From Chromatiaceae bacterium (GTDB lineage: Bacteria > Pseudomonadota > Gammaproteobacteria > Chromatiales > Chromatiaceae), in contig JACKMK010000003.1 in assembly GCA_024235395.1 (NCBI GenBank), forward strand, positions 620,001 through 684,000: 64,000 nucleotides of DNA, written 5' to 3'. The position numbers and the translations under genes were made by a program. The notes under the pieces were generated by a model. That model ran no database searches, had not been told where the DNA came from, and saw nothing but the letters and a program-made list of their open reading frames with translations. Of the stretch, positions 1-8,737 are shown in pieces. Position 1 is the stretch's first letter; each line of letters opens with the position of its first letter.

Positions 1-764
1 GTCAGCGGGCTGCCCGGGATCGGACGGGACAGCAGCAAGTTACCCCTGCGCAGCGCGTCGGCCCGCCAGTTGCCCGGGGCGTCGACGCTGTTGGTGGCGA
101 TCACCGTTTCGTCCGGGCCCAGCAGTGCGACCGGGTGGCGTTCACCTGCACCGGTACCCACGGTGAGGAACGGGACCACGGTGGCCTGTACGTCGATCTG
201 TGCGGTGACGAAGCCGGCCACGCGGTCCTTGAATGCCACCGGCTCGGACAGTGTCAGGTAGGTGTTCCCGTCGTGCCGAAGGATCTTCAGGCGACCATCG
301 GTTGGCGGTACTGGCGCCCCGGCGGCACGCGTCCCGGTATCTGTGGATCCGTCGCCGACCTCGACCAGGATCTTGCCCGAGGAATCGACGAATGCAATGT
401 GGTGAAACACCGGGCGCTCGTGGGCCCGTTTGCGATCGAGATGACGTGTCAGCTCGCGCGACACCGCGAGAAGACTGGCACGCAGTCCGTAGTCCGGTGA
501 CATGCCGAGCGCTCGATTGGCGAGAAAGGCTTCGACAGCACGGCTCTCACTGATCTCCAGCAGGGTTTCGCGCTGGCTGTCGAGAAAGTAGGCCACGGCG
601 TCGCCTTGTCTTTCGATCGCCAATTGTTCCTGTTCGATCAAGGCGTGGCGCAGGCGCCCCTGGCCGACGTAGCCGAGCGCGATCAGTACGCTCAGATAGA
701 CGGCGATCAGCACGCCTGCCACCCCGATTGACCTGCCCAGGCCCCTGAAGTCGGCAGTCCTCAC
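1..764 (-). CDS. Membrane sensor protein, N-terminal part (Cache-like), truncated by window edge
   Basis: This is the first 254 codons of a protein whose C-terminus lies beyond the left edge. A GTG start at 764 is chosen because GGAG lies about 7 bases upstream; an in-frame GTG at 776 has no such site. Residues about 12-32 form one hydrophobic membrane segment, followed by a roughly 220-residue extracytoplasmic region with the look of a double-Cache sensor (helix running into the motif IAFVDSSGKILVEVGDG, then a second strand-rich part with VAGFVTAQIDV). Such modules sit in front of histidine kinase, GGDEF or chemoreceptor output domains, and none of these is visible here. It lies downstream of a solute-binding protein gene on the same strand. 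Sensor role is inference; output is unknown. Confidence 0.6.
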   Translation of the reverse strand, partial: MRTADFRGLGRSIGVAGVLIAVYLSVLIALGYVGQGRLRHALIEQEQLAIERQGDAVAYFLDSQRETLLEISESRAVEAFLANRALGMSPDYGLRASLLAVSRELTRHLDRKRAHERPVFHHIAFVDSSGKILVEVGDGSTDTGTRAAGAPVPPTDGRLKILRHDGNTYLTLSEPVAFKDRVAGFVTAQIDVQATVVPFLTVGTGAGERHPVALLGPDETVIATNSVDAPGNWRADALRRGNLLLSRPIPGSPL

Positions 765-997
765 CGTGCTCTCCACGGATGGTTGGGAATGCGTCGCAGC
801 CGGTTGCCGCCATCGCGATAGGCAATGATCTCAGCAGTGCGGTTTGGGCATGAACTGGACGACAGCGTGCGCATACTTCCTGCCGCACCTCTTGTCAGTG
901 CTGGGGTCGGCAATCCCTGCGGGGCACACCGTGACGAATGTGCCGCCGTTGAACAGGCTAGCGGCTGAAGTCGCGTACCTTTTAGGCGCGTGGAGCC

Positions 998-1900
998 TTA
1001 CTTCGAAGCGCCGCCTTCGCCGAAGAAATTTGGGAAGTAATCGAACATCGCCGGGAAGTACTTCTTCACCGTCCGGGGGTAACTGCCGTCGGCCTTGACC
1101 CGCGCCAGATAGTCGTTGAATGCCGCCAGCAGCTGCGGTGAATCGGGACGAAATCCGACAGCCATGGTCTGTTGCTCGGAGATCGGCCCCAACACCTTGA
1201 TCTCGCCGGGCCAGCGCTCGAGCGACAACAGGGTCGTGGAGACGTCCATCAGCGAGGTCTCGGCGTCCTGGTTGAACAGCGCCGGGATCAATTCGTCCGG
1301 TGTCCGCTCTTCGGGGGCCAGGCGGATGTCCGCACCGGTCTGGTCGAGCTGGTACAGGTCCGGGTCCAGGCAGCTGTTGGCAGAGGCCAGCACGCTGACG
1401 CCGTTGAGGCTCGCCTTGGTCGCGCGAATGTCGTTCTCGAGTTCGCCGCTGGGCTTGATCGGATGCAGCGGCGACGCAGCCCGGGTGATCAGCCAGACCC
1501 CGGACGGGAAGGTCGGTTCCGAGTAGCGCACCACCTGCTTGCGCCAGCCGAGCACGGTCAGGCCGTTGGCGATCAGGTCGCCGCGGATCGGTGTCTCGCC
1601 GAAGCGTTCGACCTGGTCGCCGTCAAGCCGCGCATTCTGCCCCGTGAGGTCGCCGAACATGTGCGGCCAATCTGTCTGCACGAACTCGTAGCGTACGCCG
1701 AGATCGCGTGCGAAGCCCTGGATCAGTTCGACGTCAAGGCCGTCGCCACTACCGGTGACGAAATGTGCATACGGGACACCGAGGTGCTTGAGGACACCCT
1801 CGCGGCGTATGTCGTCGAGATCGCGGGCCGACGCGGTCGCACCGAGCGCCAGCCAGGACGCCAGCAGGAGGTCGATCATGCGCCTCATTGTCCGTTCCAT
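998..1900 (-). CDS. Periplasmic solute-binding protein, family 3 type
   Basis: A 300-residue protein with an N-terminal signal peptide (basic MERTMRRM, hydrophobic core, cleavage near ATASA-RD). The body has the layout of the bacterial extracellular solute-binding family 3 (SBP_bac_3): an early DDIRREGVLKHLGVPYAHF strand, GLDVELIQGFARDLGVRYEF, and a C-terminal part ending NDYLARVKADGSYPRTVKKY. The start at 1900 is preceded by a G-rich ribosome site. No permease or ATPase gene is adjacent, so it may be an orphan receptor that feeds a sensor, possibly the truncated sensor gene downstream, rather than part of an ABC importer. Ligand is unknown. Confidence 0.75.
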   Translation of the reverse strand: MERTMRRMIDLLLASWLALGATASARDLDDIRREGVLKHLGVPYAHFVTGSGDGLDVELIQGFARDLGVRYEFVQTDWPHMFGDLTGQNARLDGDQVERFGETPIRGDLIANGLTVLGWRKQVVRYSEPTFPSGVWLITRAASPLHPIKPSGELENDIRATKASLNGVSVLASANSCLDPDLYQLDQTGADIRLAPEERTPDELIPALFNQDAETSLMDVSTTLLSLERWPGEIKVLGPISEQQTMAVGFRPDSPQLLAAFNDYLARVKADGSYPRTVKKYFPAMFDYFPNFFGEGGASK

Positions 1901-2001
1901 GGTGTTCCCCCCAACGACGCCCGGGTGGGCTTGTGGTTCCGCATGCTTTCGGTAAGCAATAGCGACCGGCTGCGACCGCTGTTTAGTGCTGCGAGCGTCG
2001 T

Positions 2002-3381
2002 TCAGGCGATTCGTTCACGTGCGCGTGCGATCGCTGCGCGCACCTGGGCCGGTGCGGTGCCGCCGATATGGTCGCGTGCCGCCACCGAACCCTCGAGCGT
2101 GAGACAGTCAAACACGTCTTCGCCGATCTCCGCCGAGAAGCCCTGCAGTTCAGCCAGACTCAATTCGGACAGATCACAGGCCCTGGCGACACAATGCGCA
2201 ACGGCTTTGCCGACCACTTCGTGCGCATCCCGAAACGCCACGCCCTTGCGAACCAGGTAATCCGCCAGGTCGGTGGCGGTCGCGAACCCCTTCATCGCCG
2301 CGCTGCGCATCGCGTCGGCATTGCAGCGGATCGCGGGCACCATGTCGGCAAAGACCTTGAGGGAGCCCTTGAGGTTGTCGACCGTATCGAACAGCGGTTC
2401 CTTGTCCTCCTGGTTGTCCTTGTTGTAGGCCAGCGGCTGGGACTTCATCAGGGTCAGCAAGGCCATCAGGTGGCCGAATATCCGCCCGGACTTGCCACGT
2501 ATCAGCTCGGGCACGTCCGGGTTTTTCTTTTGCGGCATGATCGATGAGCCGGTACAGAAGCTGTCCGACAGGGTGACGAAACCGAACTGCGCCGACGACC
2601 ATATGATCAGCTCCTCGCTCATCCGCGACAGGTGCATCATCAGGATGCTGGCGGCGGCACTGAATTCGATGGCGAAATCGCGATCGGAGACGGCATCGAG
2701 CGAATTTTCCGCCGGGCCGCTGAATCCGAGCAGCTGCGCGGTGAACGGTCGATCGATCGGGTAGCTGGTGCCGGCGAGCGCGGCTGCACCCAGTGGCATC
2801 ACGTTGACGCGGACCGCGCAGTCGCGCAGCCGGTCATGGTCGCGATCCAGCATCTCGAACCAGGCCATCATATGGTGCCCGAAGGTGACCGGTTGCGCGG
2901 TCTGCAGGTGGGTGAATCCGGGCATGATGGTGTCCGCCTCACGCTCCGCCAGCCCCAGCAGGGCGCGTTGCAGACGACGCACCGCGCTCCGGATCTCGTG
3001 GAGTTCGGCGCGTAGCCACAGGCGCACATCGGTGGCCACCTGGTCATTGCGCGAGCGCCCCGTATGCAGTTTCTTCCCGGCAATGCCGATGTCCTCGGTC
3101 AGCGCCGCTTCGATGTTCATGTGCACGTCCTCGAGCGCGACGGACCATTCGAATTCACCGGCCTCGACCCATGCAAGGATGCGCTGCAGGCCGGCGATGA
3201 TGTCATCGCGCTCGTGTTCGCTGAGTATTCCCTGCCGGGCCAGCATCGTGGCGTGCGCGATCGACCCCTGTATGTCGAACGGAGCGAGACGCTGGTCGAA
3301 TTCCACCGAGGCGGTAAACGCCTCTACGAAGGCGTCGGTCGGCTCCGCAAAGCGGCCGGCCCAGAGTTTCTTGTCGGACAT
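2002..3381 (-). CDS. argH: Argininosuccinate lyase
   Basis: Cytoplasmic enzyme that splits argininosuccinate into arginine and fumarate, the last step of arginine synthesis. The 459-residue protein begins MSDKKLWAGRFAEPTD and carries the superfamily signature GSSIMPQKKNPD, the HTGRSRNDQ motif and TAQPVTFGHH. The ATG at 3381 matches the usual family N-terminus. An in-frame GTG at 3423 has a better ribosome site (GGGAGG, 8 bases away) but overlaps a TATAAT-like promoter element, so I prefer 3381. It is divergent from algZ-algR, an arrangement also known in Pseudomonas. Confidence 0.96.
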   Translation of the reverse strand: MSDKKLWAGRFAEPTDAFVEAFTASVEFDQRLAPFDIQGSIAHATMLARQGILSEHERDDIIAGLQRILAWVEAGEFEWSVALEDVHMNIEAALTEDIGIAGKKLHTGRSRNDQVATDVRLWLRAELHEIRSAVRRLQRALLGLAEREADTIMPGFTHLQTAQPVTFGHHMMAWFEMLDRDHDRLRDCAVRVNVMPLGAAALAGTSYPIDRPFTAQLLGFSGPAENSLDAVSDRDFAIEFSAAASILMMHLSRMSEELIIWSSAQFGFVTLSDSFCTGSSIMPQKKNPDVPELIRGKSGRIFGHLMALLTLMKSQPLAYNKDNQEDKEPLFDTVDNLKGSLKVFADMVPAIRCNADAMRSAAMKGFATATDLADYLVRKGVAFRDAHEVVGKAVAHCVARACDLSELSLAELQGFSAEIGEDVFDCLTLEGSVAARDHIGGTAPAQVRAAIARARERIA

Positions 3382-3412
3382 CGGATAGGCACCGGGTTTC
3401 TGTAAGGGCGTG

Positions 3413-3418
3413 ATTATA
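3413..3418 (-). promoter_or_regulatory. Perfect -10 hexamer (TATAAT) for argH
   Basis: Read on the minus strand this is TATAAT, 32 to 37 bases ahead of the preferred argH ATG. The region 17 bases further upstream (TGCTGG) is a poor -35 match. The element sits in the 106-base gap between argH and the divergent algZ, so it probably drives argH. Confidence 0.45.
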
Positions 3419-3487
3419 TTCACTCCGTGCGCCTCCCAGCACCGTCAACGCGCCGACCCCGCCCGGTGATTTCCTATACTGCGCAGC

Positions 3488-4510
3488 ATGAGGGAATCCG
3501 ATCGCCGCGCGTTTCTGCCGAATTTCTGCGCGATCCGCATGGTGTTCGCGGTGGTTGTCAGCGCCGAATTACTGGCGATCGTGCTGACCCTGGGGGCCTT
3601 TCCGGCACCGGGGGAATTCTGGAGCGAACTGAGCCTGCGCTCGCTGTACATCCAGTGGGTCGCCCTCAGTGTCGCTGCGCTGTACTGCGGTCTGCGCGCA
3701 CCACTGGGACGGCTGGGCCATGCGGCCGCCGGTGTCCTTGCCTGGCTGCTGATCCTGCTGGTCGTGGTCGCGGTGTTTTTCGCCGCACAGGCGCTGAATC
3801 TCGGGCGCTGGCCCAATCCGCTGGTCGTGTTGCTTCATCACCTGGCCATCGGCGGCATCGTCGGGGCGGTGTTACTGCGTTATCTGTACGAGCAGCACCG
3901 TGAGCGGCAGCGCGAGCTGGCGGAGTCGCAGGCCCGCCTGCAGGCATTGCAGGCGCGCATCCGTCCGCATTTCCTGTTCAACAGCATGAATACGATTGCC
4001 AGCCTGACCCGGGTCGATCCCGACCTGGCCGAACAGGTCGTCGAGGACCTGTCCGACCTGTTTCGCGCGACCCTGTCCGATGCGGCCGACCTGTCGACCC
4101 TGGAGCGCGAGTTCGAATTGGCGCGGGGCTATCTGCGGATCGAGAGCCAACGCCTGGGTGACCGTCTGCAGGTGCGTTGGGACGTCGACAGCGTGCCATT
4201 GAGCGTGCGTCTGCCGGCACTGTTGCTGCAGCCACTGCTCGAGAACGCCGTGTATCACGGCGTCGAGCCGGCGACCGGCGGTGGCGAGATCACGATCAGC
4301 GGGCGCAGCCGCGACGGGGTGCTCAGCCTGGCGGTGCGCAATACCCTGCCGGCAGGTCCGCCTCGCACGATGCGTCCCGGCAACCGTATGGCGCAGCAGA
4401 ATGTGCGCGAACGGCTGGACGCCGCATTCGGCCATAGCGCCGGCATGGTGGTCGGTGAGGTCGACGGCTGCTATCAGGTCCGCGTCCACCTGCCGGTGAT
4501 CGAGGCGTGA
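3488..4510 (+). CDS. algZ: AlgZ/LytS-family sensor histidine kinase
   Basis: A 340-residue inner-membrane kinase. Residues about 15-135 hold four hydrophobic segments. They are followed by a short coiled coil and the LytS-type histidine kinase box ARIRPHFLFNSMNTIASL with the phospho-accepting His161. The ATPase part has LLLQPLLENAVYHGVEP (N box), but the later G boxes are weak, as is usual for AlgZ/FimS. Its stop overlaps the start of the response regulator gene by four bases (GTGA), so the two are translationally coupled. In Pseudomonas the AlgZ/AlgR pair governs alginate and type IV pili. The output in this organism is not shown by the sequence. Confidence 0.9.
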   Translation: MRESDRRAFLPNFCAIRMVFAVVVSAELLAIVLTLGAFPAPGEFWSELSLRSLYIQWVALSVAALYCGLRAPLGRLGHAAAGVLAWLLILLVVVAVFFAAQALNLGRWPNPLVVLLHHLAIGGIVGAVLLRYLYEQHRERQRELAESQARLQALQARIRPHFLFNSMNTIASLTRVDPDLAEQVVEDLSDLFRATLSDAADLSTLEREFELARGYLRIESQRLGDRLQVRWDVDSVPLSVRLPALLLQPLLENAVYHGVEPATGGGEITISGRSRDGVLSLAVRNTLPAGPPRTMRPGNRMAQQNVRERLDAAFGHSAGMVVGEVDGCYQVRVHLPVIEA

Positions 4511-5229
4511 ACATCCTGATCGCCGACGACGAGGCGCCGGCGCGTGCGCGTCTTGCGAAACTGCTGGAGGCGGCCGGTGGGGGGCATCGGGTGGTCGGCG
4601 AGGCGGCCAACGGCCACGAGGTGGTCGAGCAGTGCGCCAGGCTGCCGGTCGACATCCTGCTGCTGGATATCCGTATGCCCGGCATGGATGGAATAGAGGC
4701 CGCGCTGCGGCTTGCCGAACACTCCAATCCGCCGGCTGTGATCTTCGTTACCGCTTTCGACGAGCATGCCTTGGCCGCGTTCGAGGCCAACGCCATCGAC
4801 TACCTGTTGAAACCGGTGCGCCCGGAACGCCTGATGCGCGCCCTGGACAAGGCACGCGCACTGAGCATGGACCAGCAGACGGCGCTGGCGAATGCGGGCG
4901 GCTACCTGAATGCCAGTTACCGCGGCGGCGTGCTGCGCGTCCCCGTGGAGGACGTCGTGTTCCTGCGCGCCGACAGCAAGTATGTCGAGGTCTGGCACGT
5001 CGGAGGGATGGCGTTGACCGAAGAATCGCTGCGCGCGATCGAGGATCGCCTGCCGGGCCTGTTCCTGCGCGTGCACCGCAACGCACTGGTGGCGGCGCAG
5101 CGGATGCGCGCGCTGCACAAACTGGCCGATGGCCAGTTGTCACTGCACCTGGACGGAACCGAAGAGCCCGTCGAGGTCAGCCGCAGGCATGCGGCCGAGG
5201 TGCGCCGCCAGCTGCGCGGCGGCGACTAG
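4507..5229 (+). CDS. algR: AlgR/LytTR-family response regulator
   Basis: A 240-residue transcription regulator. The N-terminal receiver has the acidic pair D7-D8, phospho-acceptor D54 in LLLDIRMPGMDG and the lysine in YLLKPV. The C-terminal half (about 135-238) is a LytTR DNA-binding domain with VEDVVFLRADSKYVEV and LFLRVHRNALVA. It starts with GTG inside the stop of the kinase gene. The gene order argH / algZ-algR followed by a haem gene parallels Pseudomonas, where hemC follows algR; here it is hemB. Confidence 0.93.
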   Translation: MNILIADDEAPARARLAKLLEAAGGGHRVVGEAANGHEVVEQCARLPVDILLLDIRMPGMDGIEAALRLAEHSNPPAVIFVTAFDEHALAAFEANAIDYLLKPVRPERLMRALDKARALSMDQQTALANAGGYLNASYRGGVLRVPVEDVVFLRADSKYVEVWHVGGMALTEESLRAIEDRLPGLFLRVHRNALVAAQRMRALHKLADGQLSLHLDGTEEPVEVSRRHAAEVRRQLRGGD

Positions 5230-5329
5230 TGGGCTGAGCGTTACACGATCATCCGCTTGGCCCGCCAGGGCCGGCGCGGACCGTGCGGTGGTAGACTGCC
5301 GTCTTTGCCTGATAGGCCGCAGGGATCCG

Positions 5330-6343
5330 ATGACCATTGATACCCAGTCCTTCGCGGGTTACCCGTTCACCCGCATGCGGCGCATGCGCCGCGACGATTT
5401 CTCGCGCCGGTTGATGCGCGAGACCACGTTGACACCCGACGATCTCATCTGTCCGGTGTTCGTCCTCGAGGGCGAGGGCCAGCGCGAGCCGGTTGCGTCG
5501 ATGCCGGGTGTCGAACGTCTGAGCATCGACCTGCTGGTGGAGGAGGCGCGCGCTCTGCAGGCGCTCGGCGTGCCGGCGGTCGCTCTGTTTCCGGTCACAC
5601 CGCCGGCGGCCAAGAGCGAAGACGCGGTCGAGGCGTTCAATCCCGACGGCCTCGCGCAGCGCGCGGTGCGTGCCTTGAAGGATGCGCTACCCGAGCTCGG
5701 GGTGATCACCGACGTCGCCCTCGACCCGTTCACCACGCACGGCCAGGATGGGCTGATCGACGCCAGTGGCTACGTGATGAACGATGAGACCGTCGAGGTA
5801 CTGGTCAAGCAGGCCCTGTCGCATGCGGCGGCAGGTGCCGACGTGGTGGCACCGTCCGACATGATGGATGGCCGGATTGGCGACATCCGCGACGCGCTCG
5901 AGGCCGATGGGTACATCCACACCCGGATCCTGGCGTATTCGGCGAAGTACGCGAGCAGCTACTACGGGCCGTTCCGCGATGCCGTGGGGTCGGCGGCCAA
6001 TCTCGGCAAGGGCAACAAGTACACCTATCAGCAGGATCCCGCCAACAGCGACGAGGCGTTACGCGAGGTCGCGCTGGATCTCGGCGAGGGTGCCGACATG
6101 GTGATGGTCAAGCCCGGCATGCCGTATCTCGACATCGTGCGTCGGGTCAAAGACCAGTTCGCGGTCCCCACCTTCGTCTACCAGGTCAGCGGTGAGTACG
6201 CGATGCACATGGCGGCGGCACAGAACGGCTGGTTGGACGAGCGGGCGGTGGTCATGGAATCGCTGTTGTGCATCAAGCGCGCCGGTGCCGACGGTATCCT
6301 GACCTATTTCGCAAAGCGCGCTGCACAGTGGCTGAATGACTGA
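5330..6343 (+). CDS. hemB: Delta-aminolevulinic acid dehydratase (porphobilinogen synthase)
   Basis: Condenses two 5-aminolevulinate molecules to porphobilinogen in tetrapyrrole synthesis, in the cytoplasm. The 337-residue protein carries the two active-site lysine regions: AYSAKYASSYYGPFRDA, and MVMVKPGMPYLDIV with the Schiff-base lysine. The metal site region DVALDPFTTHGQDG lacks the triple cysteines of zinc-dependent enzymes, so it looks like the Mg-type common in pseudomonads. The start at 5330 has AGGGA a few bases upstream; a longer in-frame reading upstream is only an extension through algR in another frame. Confidence 0.96.
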   Translation: MTIDTQSFAGYPFTRMRRMRRDDFSRRLMRETTLTPDDLICPVFVLEGEGQREPVASMPGVERLSIDLLVEEARALQALGVPAVALFPVTPPAAKSEDAVEAFNPDGLAQRAVRALKDALPELGVITDVALDPFTTHGQDGLIDASGYVMNDETVEVLVKQALSHAAAGADVVAPSDMMDGRIGDIRDALEADGYIHTRILAYSAKYASSYYGPFRDAVGSAANLGKGNKYTYQQDPANSDEALREVALDLGEGADMVMVKPGMPYLDIVRRVKDQFAVPTFVYQVSGEYAMHMAAAQNGWLDERAVVMESLLCIKRAGADGILTYFAKRAAQWLND

Positions 6344-6908
6344 CCAGCGTCCCGAGCCGATACCGGATATAGACCATCCGGCGCATGCGCGTACCCGGCC
6401 TCCGGCCCGCAACCCGCAGGGGCCGCGTCCGAGTCTGGCGCAGATCCTGGTCGCCTGGCTGGGTGCCTTTCTCGGGATCGCCGCGACGGCCGAACTGGTC
6501 GCGTTGTTCCCCAATCTGCACCTGCTGGTGATCGGATCGTTCGGCGCATCGGCGGTGTTGCTGTACGGCGCGCCGCGCGCGCCTTTTTCGCAGCCGCGCA
6601 ATCTGCTCGGCGGCCACCTGATCTCGGCGGTCGTCGGGGTCGCGTGTTTTCTCTACCTGCCGGATATCACCGGCCTGCGGGAAGGCGTCGCGGTGGCGAC
6701 CGCGATCTCCCTGATGATGGCCACGCGGACCATCCATCCGCCGGGTGGCGCGACCGCACTGATCGCGGTGATCGGCAACGACACCGTGCACGGCTGGGGA
6801 TGGGGGTACGTGTTTCCGGTGATAGTCGGCGCGCTGGTGCTGTTGCTGGTCGCGATCATCAGCAACAACGCGCTCGAACCCGGCAGCTACCCGGACCGGT
6901 GGGACTAG
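6336..6908 (+). CDS. HPP family integral membrane protein
   Basis: A 190-residue membrane protein with four hydrophobic segments after a proline-rich cytoplasmic leader of about 35 residues. It carries the defining HPP motif in TRTIHPPGGATALIAVIG and the family motif LVIGSFGASAVLLYGAP. Related proteins are described as nitrite transporters in chloroplasts, but the bacterial substrate is generally unknown. The ATG overlaps the end of hemB by eight bases, so it is co-translated with hemB. Confidence 0.87.
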   Translation: MTDQRPEPIPDIDHPAHARTRPPARNPQGPRPSLAQILVAWLGAFLGIAATAELVALFPNLHLLVIGSFGASAVLLYGAPRAPFSQPRNLLGGHLISAVVGVACFLYLPDITGLREGVAVATAISLMMATRTIHPPGGATALIAVIGNDTVHGWGWGYVFPVIVGALVLLLVAIISNNALEPGSYPDRWD

Positions 6909-6933
6909 CGGGCCGCGGCGTCCGGCGCGGGCG

Positions 6934-8568
6934 TCAGGTCTTGAACTGACTGACCAGCTCGCGCAATCCCTCGCCCAGTCGGGCCAGCTCGCCGCTCGCC
7001 GCCTCGATCTGCTCACTCCCGCCCACCGTCTGGTCCGCCAGACTGGCGATGTGCGCCACGTTGCGGTCGAGTTCGTTGGAGACGCCGGTCTGCTCCTCGG
7101 CGGCACTCGCGATCTGCGTCGTCATGCCGGTGATGCCGTCGATCAGCTGTACGATGTTCGCGAGGGCCTGGTCGGCCCCGGCCGCGTGTTCCAGTGTCTG
7201 GTGGGTCTGGCCGCGCCCCGTCTCCATCACGCGGACCGCCTTGCCCGCCTCGTTCTGCAGGCGTTCGATCATCTCCTGGATCTCTTCGGTCGACTGCTGG
7301 GTGCGGCTTGCGAGCGTCCGTACCTCGTCCGCGACGACCGCGAAGCCCCGCCCCTGCTCGCCGGCACGGGCGGCCTCGATGGCCGCGTTCAGCGCCAGCA
7401 GGTTGGTCTGCTCGGCGACGCCGCGAATGACCCCGAGTACTGCGCCGATGTTCTCGGATTCCTTCTTCAGGTTGTCGATCACCCCGGCGGCGGTATCGAT
7501 TTCACCGGTGAGCTGCTGCATCGATCCGACCGCGCGAGCCATGACCTCGCGTCCGGCGGCAGCCGCCTCGTCGGTCTGGCGTGCGGCCTCGGCGGTCTCC
7601 GCCGCGTTGCGTGCGACCTCCTGGGCCGCGACATTCATCTCGGTGACCGCCGTTGCCACCTGGTCGGTCTCGCTGCGCTGAGACGCCGCGGACGTGCTGT
7701 TTGCGCGGGTGACCGCGGACAGTTCTTCCGCCGCGGTCGCCAACTGTGCGGTCGACTCCCCGACTGCTGCGACGATGCGGCGTGTCTTGGCGACGAACTC
7801 GTTGAAATACCGGGTCAGCTGCGTCACCTCGTCGTTGCCCTCCGTTGGCAGTTGGTGGGTCAGGTCGCCGTCGCCGAAGGCGACCTCGCGCATCGCGTCC
7901 GATGTCAAGCAGATCGGTGTCACGATACTGCGTCCGATCAGGTACAGGCCGGCGACGACCAGCGCGAGCACCAGCAGTGCGATCACGCCGATCCGGGTCG
8001 CCACCTGCCAGAAGCTCGCAGCGACGTCGTCGACGTAGATTCCGGAACCGATGACCCAGTCCCAGGCCGGGAAGCCCTTGACGAACGACACCTTGGGTAC
8101 CGGCTCCTTGTGTCCAGGCTTGGCCCATTGGTACGGCACGATGCCGGCGCCTTTGTCGCGGACCACGTCGACCATGTCCTGGAAGAGGCGGGTGCCGGCC
8201 GGATCGCGCATCTCGCCCAGCGGCCTGCCATCCAGATCGGGTTTGATCGGATGCATCACCATGCGTGGCTGCATGTCGTTCACCCAGAAATAGTTGCCGC
8301 CGTCGTAACGCAGCACGCGCAACGCGTCGAGTGCCGCCTGTTGGGCCTGCGCCGTCGAAAGCTCTCCGGTGCCTACGCGGGCCTCGTACGATGCCACCAG
8401 GCTGTACGCGGTCTCGACCAGTTTCCGGGTCTGCTGCTCTTTCTCGGCCATCATCTGCGTGTTCAGCAGGTGCAGCGTGACGCCGATCGTCGCGAGGCTG
8501 CCCGCGAGGACGACCAGGATCAGCCAGGACAGTCGGTGTTTGATCTTGAACCGGCGCAAAATCGACAT
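6934..8568 (-). CDS. Methyl-accepting chemotaxis protein with single Cache domain
   Basis: A 544-residue chemoreceptor. Membrane segment 1 covers about 14-33. A periplasmic single Cache (sCache_2) domain covers about 40-185, with YDGGNYFWVNDMQPRMVMHP and the WVIGSGIYVDD ending. Membrane segment 2 is about 192-213, then a HAMP domain to about 267, then the signalling domain with the hairpin tip GVAEQTNLLALNAAIEAARA and GRGFAVVADEVRTLA. The ATG at 8568 is preceded by GAGGGG at good spacing; an ATG at 8586 is possible. No CheR-binding pentapeptide closes the C-terminus, which ends VSQFKT. No che genes are in the window. sCache_2 domains often bind small carboxylates; the ligand here is unknown. 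Confidence 0.93.
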   Translation of the reverse strand: MSILRRFKIKHRLSWLILVVLAGSLATIGVTLHLLNTQMMAEKEQQTRKLVETAYSLVASYEARVGTGELSTAQAQQAALDALRVLRYDGGNYFWVNDMQPRMVMHPIKPDLDGRPLGEMRDPAGTRLFQDMVDVVRDKGAGIVPYQWAKPGHKEPVPKVSFVKGFPAWDWVIGSGIYVDDVAASFWQVATRIGVIALLVLALVVAGLYLIGRSIVTPICLTSDAMREVAFGDGDLTHQLPTEGNDEVTQLTRYFNEFVAKTRRIVAAVGESTAQLATAAEELSAVTRANSTSAASQRSETDQVATAVTEMNVAAQEVARNAAETAEAARQTDEAAAAGREVMARAVGSMQQLTGEIDTAAGVIDNLKKESENIGAVLGVIRGVAEQTNLLALNAAIEAARAGEQGRGFAVVADEVRTLASRTQQSTEEIQEMIERLQNEAGKAVRVMETGRGQTHQTLEHAAGADQALANIVQLIDGITGMTTQIASAAEEQTGVSNELDRNVAHIASLADQTVGGSEQIEAASGELARLGEGLRELVSQFKT

Positions 8569-8737
8569 ATCGATCCCCTCGTTCATCGCCGCAGGGCGGC
8601 GCAACAGGAATGGGCGCCGCCCGCTGGCGACGCCCGGTCTGTTGTAGAGCGGCCGGTAATTCGCGCATTTGAGTGCGATATGAACGGCATTCCCTTGTTG
8701 GCGGGGGTGGCCGGTGCAGCGACCCTCGTCGTGGACG

